Of a stretch of DNA of 64,000 nt, positions 38,148-51,466 are shown one piece after another. Positions within the stretch are counted from its first letter, which is position 1. Each line of letters begins with the position of its first letter. The DNA is from Plasmodium malariae (Eukaryota; Apicomplexa; Aconoidasida; Haemosporida; Plasmodiidae): contig NC_041785.1 of assembly GCF_900090045.1 (NCBI RefSeq), positions 1,706,001-1,770,000 of the forward strand. The letters run 5' to 3'. Position numbers and translations under genes: made by a program. The notes under the pieces were generated by a model. The model made no database searches and had not been told where the DNA came from. It saw nothing but the letters and a program-made list of their open reading frames with translations.

Positions 38148-39158
38148 AGGGATGAACATGTGCACATGTGCGTGTGTACATAATGTTTGTACATGTGTGT
38201 GGGTGTACATACGTTTGTATATATTTGTGCGTATATTTGTGTATGCTTTTGTGTGTACATTTGTGTTTATATACAAATATGTTCATGTGCACGTTAAAAT
38301 ATGAGGGTATCCCTTTTATTGTTAAGCTTTGACATAATAGAATTTCCAAAGGAAACTACAAATTTTATGATTTTACAGTTTTATTGTATAATATTATTTT
38401 ATAGTTTTATTATACAATTTTATTTTATGGTTTTATTGTATAATTTTATTTTATAATTATATTTTGTAAATTTATTTTGTAAATTTATTTTGTAGTTATA
38501 TTTTTTTTTTATTTTAATTTGTATATTCATACGGTTATACTTCTTTACAGTTATACTTCTTTACTACTATACTTCTTTACTGCTATACTTCCTTACTGTT
38601 ATACTTCTTTACAGTTATACGTCTTTATTGTTGTTATACTTCTTTACAGTTATACGTCTTTATTGTTATACGTCTTTATTGTTATACTTCTTTACATTTA
38701 TACTTCTTTACATTTATACTTCTTTATTGTTATACTTCTTTACATTTTTACATTTTTTTTTTATTTTATTTTTCTTTTTAATCAACACCAATGTAAACTT
38801 AAAAATATAAAGAAATACCGTTAAATGAAAAAAGGAAATATTATACTTAAATCTGCATGTATATTTTTTCGTACGTTGTAATTCATATGCTTAATGTAAA
38901 TAGTGCAAAGTAAAACGTATAGAAGAGTGACAAATATGCACATTCATACAACAGATCAGATGAGAAGTATAAATGGATATGCACCTGGCGAGCATACTAT
39001 GGAATACAAACTTTTCCTCGTTATCACGAATGCAGCTTAACATATATACACGTTAACATGTATGCAGCGTATCAGCTCAACTTTTTGACACATTCACTTC
39101 CGACCACCTTTGCGCATGCTGTCGTTCCCACATATACATATGTACATGTGTATATATT

Positions 39159-39212
<54 letters not shown>

Positions 39213-39272
39213 TACGCAAAAAGAGTGTATGCTATGCTATACTGTACTTACACCATGGAAGTTAGTACACAC
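38148..39272. other. Convergent spacer rhomboid/MDH with TTATACTTCTTTACAG repeat
   Basis: TTTTATTGTATAATTTTATT-type repeats lie at about 38380-38510 and a ~16-bp TTATACTTCTTTACAG array at about 38535-38745. A (TA)n tract is at 39163-39208. No gene seen. Confidence 0.7.
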
Positions 39273-40214
39273 TTAATTAATTATGTCAAATGCCTTCTTA
39301 ACATTGACTTTGACATGCTCAATTGACTTATCGTACAGTTGTTGCTCCTCCTGCGTAAGGGGAAATTCTATTGGATAAACCCCTTTGTTGTTTATAAAAG
39401 TAGTTGAACCAACAAACAAATCAGAACATTTATATAAACCATTTAAATAAACTGCGCATGTAAATAATTTATTTTGATTATACAAAAATGATTTTATCAT
39501 ATTAACAATAGCAGCAGCAGGGGCAAAAGCAGCAGATGATTTAGCTAATTTAATAATTTCTGCTCCCATATCTCTAGTTTTTTCAATAACTTCATTAATA
39601 TCTTTGCTTGTAATTAAATTTTTTTTTACAAATTCGGAAAGAGGTATACCTGACACAGAACAATATCTTTCTAAAGGTACCATTAAATCACCATGCCCTC
39701 CTAAAATGATTGCATTAATATTTGCTGGTGAAACATTTAATTTTTCAGCTAGTAATGTTCTAAATCTTGCTGTATCTAATATACCAGCCATACCACATAT
39801 TTTTTCATGCGGTAAATTACTATACTTATGAAATACATTTACCATAATATCAAGTGGATTACTTACACATATAACAAATGCATTTGGACTATATGTTTTC
39901 ACAGACTCAGCTACACTTTTCATAATTTTTCCATTTACACCTATCAAATCTTCTCTACTCATGCCCTCTTTTCTTTGCACACCTGCTGTTATTACAATTA
40001 CATCTGAATCTTTTATATCTTCAATATTGTTCGTACCTGTTATTATCCTATTCACCCCTAGTATGGTACTAAGGTGTTTTAAATCTAATCCTTTCCCTTG
40101 TGGTACCCCCTGCACTACATCATACAAAACAACATCCCCCAGGTTGTCCACCAAGCACAACTGACCCACTAGGGCTCCTATATAGCCACTTCCGATAAGC
40201 GATATCTTCGGCAT
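39273..40214 (-). CDS. MDH: Malate dehydrogenase (cytosolic, LDH-like apicomplexan type)
   Basis: A single exon encodes 313 residues. The start is the ATG at 40214 (MPKISLIGSGYIG). The frame extends upstream without another ATG. It interconverts malate and oxaloacetate with NAD(H). The NAD-binding Rossmann loop is GSGYIG (residues 8-13). The substrate loop reads GVQRKEGMSR, and Arg81 marks malate rather than lactate specificity. Asp147 and Arg150 (GILDTAR) and the proton-relay His174 (GGHGD) complete the active site. Parasite LDH would have a longer substrate loop with Lys at the specificity position, and this does not. No targeting leader is seen, which fits the cytosol. It is convergent with the rhomboid and divergent from the LMBR1-like gene. 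Confidence 0.97.
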   Translation of the reverse strand: MPKISLIGSGYIGALVGQLCLVDNLGDVVLYDVVQGVPQGKGLDLKHLSTILGVNRIITGTNNIEDIKDSDVIVITAGVQRKEGMSREDLIGVNGKIMKSVAESVKTYSPNAFVICVSNPLDIMVNVFHKYSNLPHEKICGMAGILDTARFRTLLAEKLNVSPANINAIILGGHGDLMVPLERYCSVSGIPLSEFVKKNLITSKDINEVIEKTRDMGAEIIKLAKSSAAFAPAAAIVNMIKSFLYNQNKLFTCAVYLNGLYKCSDLFVGSTTFINNKGVYPIEFPLTQEEQQLYDKSIEHVKVNVKKAFDIIN

Positions 40215-42598
40215 TTTTAAGAAAAAAGGACACGTATAAAAAAGAGGCAAAATGGGAGAAAAAGTGGGAAGAAATGAGAAAAAATGAAAAAAAATGAAAA
40301 AAAGAGTAAAAACGAGAGACCAAATGAGGATACGATATAACTAAATGAAGCGAGATAAAACAGAATTAAACGAAATTAAATTGAATAATATCAAATGGCA
40401 CAAAATAATGGTAAAAAATAAGGCGAAATAAAATAAAAGAGGGGAAAAATACAATGATGAAGGAAAAAAAGATAAAAAAATTTGGAAATGAAATATTTTA
40501 GCAACAGAAGAGCAGAAAAAGATAATAAGATTTCTGAAACTTATATAGTTGTTCCACAAAAAAAAAAAAAAAAAAAATTAAATTAAAAAATAAAAAATAA
40601 AATAAAATGAGAAAAAAAATATAAACCTTAACATATAAAAATAAAAATAAAAGCTAACACATTGAGCATAAAAAATTAAAATAACCTTCAACATGAACGT
40701 AAATACAAAGGCACTTAATATAAAGATAGCAGGAACACACTGTAGAGGTGATAGGCATACAAAATGAAATAACACATTCACTTTGAGCGAATAGGGAAAG
40801 GGTGAAACAAGGTGGTTACTCAAAAATGAATGTTTTAATTTGTCCGTACTTTTTCCATAATTTTAAATATTCGTTCTTTCTTCTTTTATCACATTCGTGT
40901 ATTTTAAATGAAGATAAATCAGGCATAGTGAAGGTCGTTATATACATATATATACATAGGTACACATGTATTTCAAGAATAAAATTGTAAGTTCATCCCG
41001 TTTTGCAAATCGCATGATTATGCAAGGCAAATTTTTTTTTTTTTTTTTATACATACATATATATATAAATACATGCATATGCATATATATACACATGTGC
41101 AGCTCAACGTTTTATACACCCTTCCTATTAAGCATTGATAAATAAAAATACTTACGTCATTTAAATGTAAAAAAATAAGAAAGATAAAGAAAAGTAATTT
41201 TTTTTTTTTTTTTTTTTCATATATAATACATATATCGCGTATATATTTTTTTTTAATTATTGTTTTCTAATAACAAAGGGGGAATGTGTGTACCTCTTTT
41301 GTTATACCTAAGTGGTCAATCAGAAAGTGAAAAAGATGAATTTTAAAATAGGCATATTCGTAAGAGAAAAAGAAGAAAATGAAATTACAATGCCACTATG
41401 AGTTGTCGCTATGAGAGCATAGTACACATATATGTATGTAGATCTCCATTAAAAATATACAAATGTTTTAATATATAATATACACACCTACAATTCGGAC
41501 TTTTTTTTTTTTTTTTTTTTTTTTTAAATTCAATTTTCCACATAATGCATATTTTTATATTTTACGTGTAAACGATGAGGTACTGTAAGAAGCCATATAA
41601 ATTTAAAATTCTTTTTCCCAATTTTTTTTTTATATAATTTTTTTAAATTACAAATTGCTACCAAAATGGTTAAAACTGTAAGTACACGTATGTATGCATT
41701 TGTGTACCCTCCTATGTACGCAATTATGTGCGTAGTTTTGCATGTATACACGTAATTGTTTACATATACATATGTATATGCGTATGTATATGCCTATGCA
41801 TACGCCTATGCATACGCCTATGCACACATGTACCATGGGGAGAGGACCTTTTTAAACGAAGGTAGACATATATATATGTGCAAGCAGGAATACTGCCTTT
41901 TAGTCGGTTAATTCCCATGTACCCATTAATTCTTGAAAAAGTATGGGAAAAATATGTAAGTCTGTACGTTCATAAATTATATAAACTGTTACGAAAAAAT
42001 ATCACATTGAGACAGTATCTGTACAATTTTATTTTCATTTACGAACATTTTTGATAAGTTCAGCTTGCCCATTTTTGCACTTCCAATTTTTACAAAATTT
42101 TGGGGAAAACGATAATTACAGTATCCAACTTTTGGAAAAAATGAAAAAAAAATATTATGTAGATCTTAAATTTTTCTTCATCTTACGTGTGCTATATACC
42201 AAAATTTCATCAAATCATTTATATGAATAAAAGTGATATGCGGCACATGCCATCCCCTTATAAGTTGTAAGATAAAGAACGAATATCTTATTATTATGTA
42301 TTCTCATTAATCTGTTACTGAATGTTGCATATAACCTAAGAAAAACGACTTAAAGCAATTTAGCCTTGCCCCAATTTTCCTATATCTGCGTAAGTAAAAA
42401 TGTTATTTGTTAATTCAAAATAACGTTTTTTTTAAAAAAGAAGGAAAATATCTTAAAGAAACAAACGATAAAAAAGAGGAAGCTTGTGCCTGGTTTTTTT
42501 TTTTTTTTTTTTTTTTTCAAATAGCCAAATTAATTTAAGAAAAAAAAAAAAAAAAATGCGTCGACTGAATAATTCTACCTTTACATGTGCATGTACAA

Positions 42599-42629
<31 letters not shown>

Positions 42630-43647
42630 GTACACAATACTTTGGGTGATATACAAATTAAGTTATTCTTTTTGAGGTCATAATTTTTTATTTTCTCTAC
42701 ATTTGGAATTCTGGCATTTATGTATTTTCAATTTTTTTTATTTTTTCGTTTTTGAAGTATATTTTTTTTAAAAAACATTTGCATTTTTCATATTACTGCT
42801 TAATTAAACGTAGTATTGCTTTACATACACGATGTGGAGCATTCAATCAGTATGGACATTGTGAAGAACGGCGAATAACTCTGAATTGAGAAAAAATCAA
42901 AAAAAGAAAAGGAAGTGCAGGAGCAGGAACAAGTTGATGTGCCCATTTCTCTGTAAACAAATGCGCAAAGCGTGCATTTTAGCTCTTTTATCCTTTAGTC
43001 AGTTACGTTTATTTGTTTGTTATTCGTTAGGTGTTATTTGGTGGATGTCATTTGTTTGTTGATACTTGTACGTTGTTATTTGTTTGCTTCTATTTGTTTG
43101 CTTCTATTTGTTTGCTTCTATTTGTTTGCTCCTACTTGTTTGCTCCTACTTGTTTGCTCCTACTTGTTTGCTTCTACTTGTTTGCTCCTACTTGTTTGCT
43201 CCTACTTGGTTGCTCCTACTTGGTTGCTCCCACTTGTTTGCTCCTACTTGTTTGCTCCTACTTGTTTGCTCCTACTTGTTTGCTCCTACTTGTTTGCTCC
43301 TACTTGTTTGCTCCTACTTGTTTGCTCCTACTTGTTTGCTTCTATTTGTTTGCTTCTATTTGTTTGCTCCTACTTGTTTGCTCCTACTTGTTTGCTCCTA
43401 CTTGTTTGCTCCTACTTGTTTGCTCCTACTTGTTTGCTCCTACTTGTTTGCTCCTACTTGTTTGCTTCTATTTGTTTGCTTCTATTTGTTTGCTCCTACT
43501 TGGTTGCTCCTACTTGTTTGCTCCTACTTGTTTGCTCCTACTTGTTTTCTCCTACTTGTTTGCTCCTACTTGTTCGTTTTTTGCCTCCCTCCGAATGCCG
43601 TGCGTTTTGGCCCCTTTCCCCTATTTATACAGAAAAGTTGCAACAGA
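40215..43647. other. Divergent promoter region MDH / LMBR1-like gene
   Basis: 3.4 kb with no supported gene: poly-T/poly-A runs, (TA)n tracts and, next to the LMBR1-like ATG, a 14-bp minisatellite. Short open stretches on both strands are Phe/Tyr/Lys translations of A/T runs. Confidence 0.6.
43075..43580. repeat. 14-bp minisatellite (TTTGCTCCTACTTG), ~36 copies
   Basis: A tight array with a few TTTGCTTCTATTTG and TTGGTTGCTCCTAC variants. With a 14-bp unit and no stop, all three + frames stay open. One of them runs without a stop into the start of the LMBR1-like protein 68 bp downstream. Confidence 0.95.
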
Positions 43648-46294
43648 ATGGACGAGTATGTATTGCTAGCTTTTTTTATTGGCTTCTTAATTTTATCAGG
43701 AATAACAGCGTTGAGAGCATTAGTAGTATACAGCCGTAAAGACGAAAAGAATCGATCTATTTACTTTTTTATAAAATTTCTTGTTGTTATAGGATTTGTT
43801 CTGTGTTGGGATACGGTAATATTACTTCCGATTGATGTTTATTATAATTTATCGCATGATATAAAAAAATATGTAAATATATTTACCTTATATAGATCCT
43901 ATTACTGGGCATGCTTAGTCTTCATTTTTTTTTTAACACCAATTACAAACACTATTTATTTAGAGCCAGAAAAGCAGACTCGCTCCCATAGGCGAAATAA
44001 TTATGACAACAATAACAATAATAATAATAATTATTATTATTTTGGCAGTAGTTATGGCAATACTAAGAGTAAGAAAGGAAGTAGTAGGCGTAATACAGGA
44101 CAAGGCAATGAAGTGGACATATATAAATATAAGAAGCTTTTTTCAAAAATATTATCAGCCACTTTTTTCTCCTTTGTTTTAGCATTTTGCTTATTTTTCT
44201 TGACATACTTGGCTGTTAAAAAATTTACCATATCATTAGATGCACAAGATTGTAAATTATGGTACCCTTATATTGAAAACACAAATAAAAAGGACTTTTT
44301 AAAATATAATATTCGAAAAATCGAAAGTTGTCAGAACATTGTACATACAAATATCAAAGTGAATATAGACTTAAATTTTAACGACTATATTGTAATATTT
44401 ATGTTATTTGTCGGGCTTCATTTTTTTTCATTTTACGTTGCAATCGGGTTGGCGTCCTTTCCCTTAAGCTTAATTAGATCATATATATACAGAAAAAAAA
44501 AAATAAAAGAAGATGATTTCAAATATGAGCTCTCATTAATAAATAGAAAAGCAACCAGGCTAATGAACATTACAGAAATGTTACAAACAGAAAGGAAGCA
44601 AATATATAAAGTGAACTACTGCATATCGTTTATTAAATATATAAGATATAAGAGACAGAAAAAAATTCTCAGTTATATGGTGCATAAACTAGAAAAAGAC
44701 TATGAAAATCTATTAGATAACTACAATAACCCTACAAATAAAGTTTATTCATTTGTTGCTCTTTTGCTTGGCATACTTTTTTTAATAGTAAGTATAGCTA
44801 TTGTTCTTCATATTATTTTTTATATTATATTAGACTTGACGGGAGGGAATAGGTTTTCTTTTAATCCCATGTTTTTGGACATTCTTCTAGAGGTGATAGG
44901 CTGCATATATGTAGTGAAATGAATTAGAGGGAAAGGAAATACTCAACTAGCCAATTATTTCGTTCTATATTTTGCTTTTTGCTTTTCATATAGTACATTT
45001 TACATTTTGTTTGTTATGTTATACATTTTTTTTTTTTTTTTTTCCATTTTCCCTTTACAGCACTTTGTGAAAAACAACTTAATCGTAATTTCGATGATCA
45101 TCTATACACTGATTGCGTCCTATATGCTTATCTGCGCATTGTCTGGGTTCATTTATTTCTGCTCCGAGGTAAGAGCAAACAAAGTGGAGGAGCTTACATT
45201 GTACATGGAATGAGTAAAATAAAAGTGGTTACACTCCTTTCTGCGCCGAGGAACATATTTTTCTGATACATTACTATTTATCGTTTATTATTATTTATTA
45301 GAACTATTTTATTTTATTTTTCCCTCTTTTTCTTTCCTTTTTTTTCAATCTCCCTTTTTAACAGCTCCATCTAGGACTTGTTTTTGCTTTAGAAAAAAAA
45401 GATACATATTTGAACTCCTTCCTTTTGAACATATGCCTTTTTTTTTTTGTTTCATCTGGAGCGGCGTTATTCTCAACGGTAGGAAGAAAAAAAAAAAAAA
45501 AAAAAAAAAAAAATATGAAAATGGAAATGGAGCGTCCACTACTACAACTGCTACTACTACTATTACTACTATTTTTAATAATAATAATAATAATAATAAT
45601 AGTGATAAATGCGAATATGAAAATATTTCTCATTATCTATCTGCGGGCATTTGGGGGCAAAATGACAATTGTTCATGAAGCATTTTCCCCTTCATTTTGT
45701 GCATATTCGTCGTTATACGTTGCAATGTGTGTACATATGTAGTATGTATATGTAAGTATGTGCATTATAGGCACATTTATTCATACATAACTGTGTCTGT
45801 CTTAGAAAATACTTAACGCTTATTCAAGGCGCTCTCACGCAATTTTTTTTTTTGACCTGACCTTAAGAAAGCTTGGTATTATTGGGTAAGGAAAATTAAT
45901 TTTGTTTTTTTTTTTTGCTCTTATAAATTTTTTTTTTTTCATATGGTAAAAATTGCAAGAAGTGCTTAATTGGTATTATACCACCTTACATACACAATAT
46001 ATGCCATTACGTAGCATCCGTACTCACATTAATTTTGTTCTATTTTTTTACCTTTTTAACAGACAAGCATATGCAAACAATGCGTTGTTATACTTCGTTT
46101 TAGTGATAAACTTGTTAACGGTCATCGTATTTTTCTTCCCAAAAAAGTGCAGCCTTAGTTGCTTATCTGTGCCTTCAAAATTTTTTAAAATTAGCGATGA
46201 GGTATACGATGGACAAGAAATAGATTTGGAAAGTAACACTGCTTCAGACAACATTGACAAGCAGCACTTCAAGGCAACAAAACTGTTCAAATAG
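43648..46294 (+). CDS. LMBR1/LMBD1-like multipass membrane protein
   Basis: Five exons, 43648..44910 (alternative end 44892), 45061..45168, 45365..45478, 45806..45885 and 46063..46294, join in phase to about 598 residues. It begins MDEYVLLAFFIGFLILSG, a membrane segment at the very N-terminus as in LMBD1. About nine hydrophobic segments follow, including the family signature IGLASFPLSLIRS (human LMBD1 has GMSALPLNLIKG). A cytosolic Lys/Glu-rich loop follows that segment, and the C-terminus is acidic. A short Asn/Tyr insert lies at about 43999-44040. LMBD1 is a lysosomal protein linked to cobalamin export, and other relatives are receptor-like. The parasite role is unknown. The frame is open far upstream through the 14-bp repeat, but the ATG at 43648 matches the family start. 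Confidence 0.9.
45486..45600. repeat. Poly-A and ACT/ATT trinucleotide tracts in intron
   Basis: An A-run followed by CTACTACTATTACT and TAATAATAATAAT. It sits inside the third intron of the LMBR1-like gene and gives false open frames on both strands. Confidence 0.85.
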
Positions 46295-47176
46295 GATCCC
46301 TAAAATGCCCTCATATGTATAATCGTATAAGGCGTACGTGCATACAGGCATACAGACATACAGGCATACAGGCATACGCATATACATATAGGCACACTCG
46401 CACCTGCATCCACATACACATACATACAACGACCGTTGTTATTCTAACAAATTTACTCTTTCCATTTAAACGAATGATTATATATGTAACGGTATTTAAC
46501 TGCACTTCCTCAATGAGGACGCACTAATTATATGAGTACCTAAAATAGCATGTATATTTTATTTCCCAAGGATGATCTAAAATGTCAGTTTAATTTTTTT
46601 TTAGACTTTTTTTTTTTTATTTTAGCTAGCTATATTATTGTTAATTATTACTGTTCATAATTTTTCTTTTTTTATTTTATCTAGCTATGTTGTTGTTAAT
46701 TATTGTTACCCTTTATTTTATTTTATTTTATTTATTTTTTTTTTTTTTTATCTAGCTATTTTGTTGTCAATTATTGCTACTCACAATTTTTTTTTTTTGT
46801 ATATATATTTTAATTTATTTTTTCATTTTAAATTAGTTTATATGTATGCTGTTCCTTTGTCCTTTCTGCTCAACCTTTTGAAATTTTTTTTTAATTTTCG
46901 TGCTTCGTTTCTGCACTTGAAATTTAAAAAAAAAAAAAAAAAGAAAAAAAAACAAAAATGCATTACATATATATACATATATACAACTATACACAACAAG
47001 CGTCCACTTAACATATGTACAGAAATTCGTTCAATTCTCTTTTCCTTTTATGTCTTGAATAATTAACAACTTTCACCAATTCGTCATTTCGCCATTTCAC
47101 ACCATTTTGTCATTTCTTTATAAGGTGAAAATAAAAAAAAAAAAAAAGGTAGAACACCTTTTTGTAAACGTTAAAT
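46295..47176. other. Convergent spacer
   Basis: Poly-T-rich sequence with GCATACAGGCATACAGACAT-like short repeats at 46338-46385. No gene seen. Confidence 0.6.
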
Positions 47177-47957
47177 TCATGCAACTAACATACACTGACC
47201 TCCTACTGCTTTAATTTTCTTCTCTGCCCTTTTAGAAAAGTATCTTGCTTTTACTACAATGGGCTGACCACATCTTAACGCCCCATTTCCTAACACTTTA
47301 AAGTATCCTTTCCTTGTCACATCAATAACAGGAACAATATTTTTATTCTCACTAAATTCTTTTTTTTTTTTTTCTGGTAACAAACCCCACAATCTATCGA
47401 TGTTTATTGTTGGACAAAATTTACGGTTTTTCAATAAATTGAAATGCCTCATACCGACCTATACATAAAGGTACACAAATACATTATTACATATACACTG
47501 AGCATACACATATTACATATATACTATACATACTCATATTCATACACTTTTGCGAATGCACATATACATCTCATTTATTTGTGTGTAAAAAATAAGCATA
47601 TACGAGATGTCATTTGAAATTGGGGGAATACACAACAATGATACGAAAATTATCCTTTTTTAAAAATTAAGACAACATTTCCCCCATGGATTAACTCATT
47701 TAACACAAAATGTTTGTATACAATTATCACGTTAATGTATATAATTATGCACATGTGGTATACGTGACCATTCTCTTCTAATTTGTTCATACCTTTCCAA
47801 AGTACCCTGGGTGATATTTGTCGAAATTTATTCTCATGTGATGCATACCCCCTGCTTTTCCTCTTCCACCTGGATGTTTTCTGTGCTTTCCCACACGACC
47901 ATGACCAGCTGATACATGTCCTCTCTTCTTTCTGTGTTTCTTAAATCTAGTTGCCAT
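47177..47957 (-). CDS. RPL27A: 60S ribosomal protein L27a (uL15)
   Basis: Exons 47793..47957 and 47177..47458 join in phase 0 to 148 residues, the usual length. The start [20 protein letters not shown] and the Gly/His-rich segment [19 protein letters not shown] are diagnostic. The C-terminus has the uL15 pattern [15 protein letters not shown] followed by [10 protein letters not shown]. It is part of the large ribosomal subunit in the cytosol. The intron is 334 nt. It is divergent from eIF3j, the next gene to the right. Confidence 0.98.
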
Positions 47958-48159
47958 ATTTTATTCTATTATAAAAAATGCTTTAAAAAAGGAGTGGGTG
48001 AAAAAAAAAAAAAAATAAAAAAAAAATAAAACTATAACATATGTTTACATATACATACTTGTATAAATTTTAATTATGCATAAAAAATATTTTCCATAAA
48101 ATGAACTCAGTTTCATTTCGTTTTATCTTCTAAGGAATCATGCTAAAGTGCATGATATC

Positions 48160-48405
48160 GTTTTGTTTTGTTTTGCTTAGCTTTGCTTTGTTTTTCTTAG
48201 CTTTGCTTTGTTTTGCTTAGTTTTACTTTGTTTTGCTTGTTTGCTTTGTTTTGCTTATTTTTTGTTTTTTAGTTCTTTGTTTTGCTTAGCTTTGCTTTGT
48301 TTTGCTTAGTTTTACTTTGTTTTGCTTAGCTTTGCTTTGTTTTGCTTAGCTTTGCTTTGTTTTGCTTAGTTTTACTTTGTTTTGCTTGGCTTTGCTTTAT
48401 TTCTT
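48160..48405. repeat. 20-bp minisatellite (TTTGCTTTGTTTTGCTTAGC)
   Basis: About twelve imperfect copies a short distance upstream of RPL27A transcription. Confidence 0.85.
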
Positions 48406-48884
48406 TTGCCAATTTTGTATATTACATACATTTTTTACTGACTGCATTTTTTTTTCTTTTTTTTTAAATATACCTTGAGTAGTTAAGGCTCCTTTTAATT
48501 TATGCCTTTTGAAAGTGTCGCAACGTGAAGTTACAAGTTTGTACCTATATATATATGTTTATATGAACAAGCTAAATACCCTTACGATTTTATTTTGCTT
48601 ATGATGAACTTTAACGTAATTTTCAAATTTACCCTATGTGTCAATTTTTAATTTTTTAATTTTTTATTGTATTTTTCTTAAGCTGTTATTTTATATGCAT
48701 TTATATTTTTTCAATTAAAATGTGTTCATAATTATTTTGTTCAGTTATTTTTCTCCTATAAATACGTGTATATATATATATATACTATTTTTATATTCAT
48801 AATGTACATTAAAAAATTGGTGCCATAAGGGGTAAACGGTACAGTGCTTTTCATTGTTTAAAATATAAACGAAAAAAAGAAAAA

Positions 48885-49030
48885 ACGGAATATACAGAAA
48901 AAGCGGAATATACAGAAAAAACAATATATACAGAAAAAACGGAATATACAGAAAAAACAAAATATACAGAAAAAACAAAATATACAGAAAAAACAATATA
49001 TACAGAAAAAACGGAATATACAAAAAAAAC
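48885..49030. repeat. 18-bp minisatellite (ATACAGAAAAAACGGAAT)
   Basis: About eight copies with CGGAAT, CAAAAT and CAATAT variants. Its antisense reads Tyr-Ile-Leu-Phe repeats with no gene features. Confidence 0.88.
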
Positions 49031-50866
49031 GGAAAAAGTTTTTACAATAAATTAGTCTATGCTAACGTATCATTTTTCAACGGAATAAAATTTTTGTATT
49101 CACTATTTATATATGTGAAAGTATATAACTGCGCATTTTTTGACGATCTTTTTTATGTTTTTGAACGCATAAGTTAATATGTTACTCCTTCGCGTATTGC
49201 CCTTTCCACCTTCGTGAAAAACATAAATCAGTGAGTGTGTATGAGTAGTATTTATATATATGGGAATTCATTAATTTAGTGCTAATTAAGTTTTTGCATT
49301 AATATATAGGTAATAAGAAAAGAAAAGTGAGCATATTTTTTAACGTACCAAATGCTCAAATGTTTTTTTTTCTAAGAGCATATTTAAAAAGATTTATATA
49401 AAATAAGGGAAAAAGACTAATGCCATTTTAATTTTAATTTTAATTTTAATTTTTTTTTTTTTTTTTTTTTTAATCCATTGGTATATGTTGTACAGCGTAG
49501 AGATCTGTCATGGGTATTATGAAGGCATATCAAGTTTAGAACAAACAGCTGCAGTCTGTGTAAAGATAATAATATATATATATGTATATGCGTACGTACG
49601 TATGTATGTTTGTGAGGGTGTGTATTTGCCCTCCCCGAATTTTAAACAAAAATGAGATAATACATATGTAACGTAAGAAAAAATAAAAAGAGGCAAACAG
49701 AACAATTAACGTAAAAACAGATAGAAAGGAACGGATTTTGTGTGAAATAGAAAGTAGATATGTGCCTGTTGAGCGTATTTATAAGTTCATTTTATCCTTT
49801 TATTTTCCAAAATATTATTTTGAAAAGTTATTAGGCATGTAACAAATGTACTAACATAAATGTATGTTCCTATATGTACATATATATATGTATGTGCATA
49901 CATATTTTACGCGAAATCTACGAAGCGTAATATTAACTACTCAACAGAAAACATATAAACAGAAGAGCAAATTAGAATATGCATTCTGTTGTGATGGATC
50001 CCCTCCACATTCTTTGCTGTCGTTCCCATTTTTATGACACTAAAACGGGCTCCCTAAAATTTTAAATGAACAAATTTTTTTTCTGCTCGTTTTTTTCTGC
50101 TCATTTTTTTTTTTCGTTTTCGTTTTCGTTTTCGTTTTCCTGTTCTTTTTCTTGTTCTTCTTTTTGTTCTTTTTCTTGTTCTTTTTTTTGTTTCTTTTCT
50201 TGTTCCTTTTCTTGTTCCTTTTCTTGTTCCTTTTTTTTGTTTTACCTATCTGTTGTGTGAAGAGAAAAAAAGCGCCATAGGTATCTTATTTGTATGCAGG
50301 TACATCATCCGTAAGAAATGATTGTTTATACATTTTGTGAATGGAATTTTTAAAAGCATATTGGCATGAGCGATCTTTATAGAACTAATTTACATGTACC
50401 TTTCCGTCTACCCTTTTATTATTTTTTTTTTTTTTCCCTTTATTAAATACATTTCATATAAAATGGTATTAAGGTCGAGCGTACTAATATACATATAAAT
50501 AAAAGGATACATAAATGTTTTAACAAATTCGTTCAATTTTTTGTTTCTACGTACTACTGTCAAATGAACATATGACAGTATAGGAGGTGTGTGGTATGGG
50601 AGTTAAGCAGTTTATTTAGGAAAAAAAAGAAAAGAAAAAGGAAATCTCATAACTATCCCTCTTTTCATTTAATACATATATGTCCTACTACCTCCCCCAC
50701 TTTATAGAACATATAAGTATGCCACTATCACGTATAACATAATACTTTGATCATTGCCTATATACCATTGGGTTTAGCATTTCTAAATATATAAGGATTA
50801 ATAAGGGCTTAATGTTGCATAGAACAGTCAAAAAATATGTACAGTTATATAAAATCGCCTATGGGA

Positions 50867-50905
<39 letters not shown>

Positions 50906-51433
50906 ATTATATATGTATGTACATATGTGCATATAACAATATGGCAATATGCCTGTAACAACTTTTCTAGCATTAAATATGTTTTTTACATATGGTCAGC
51001 TGAGGCATAAATAAGCGAAATTCTCTTAATGAAATATGTTTAAACAATGTATAAAATAAAAAAAAAAAAAGGATATAAAAGGGCCTATTTGCCTGTTTTA
51101 TCTTAATGCATACTATACATTCCCACCTGTCCCATTCATTATATGTACAATGTACCAAAAGATTTTAACCACATAAGAAATAATTTTTTTCCTTTATTTT
51201 TTATGTGGTGTTCATTTTTACAACAATTAAAAATTGTACTAAATGTTATAAAAAATATATAATATTTAGATCAAAGGGGTAAAGCAAACCATATAATAAT
51301 ACAGTGGTAATGATACCATCGTAATAACACAAAACTATGCGTATTTCTGCCTGATCAAAATGCTAATGAGGAAAAGGATCACAGGGAAAACACATTGCTA
51401 ATAAATTTAAAATAAAATAATACAATACAATAC

Positions 51434-51466
<33 letters not shown>

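Noticed and set aside
39273..40214. Lactate dehydrogenase
   Set aside because: The substrate loop has Arg (GVQRKEGMSR) and lacks the apicomplexan LDH insert, and the whole protein follows malate dehydrogenase.
40578..40990. Short open frames upstream of MDH
   Set aside because: Poly-A/T composition, no family features and inconsistent frames.
46638..47066. 142-residue + frame
   Set aside because: A poly-T-derived hydrophobic translation in a convergent spacer, without introns or motifs.
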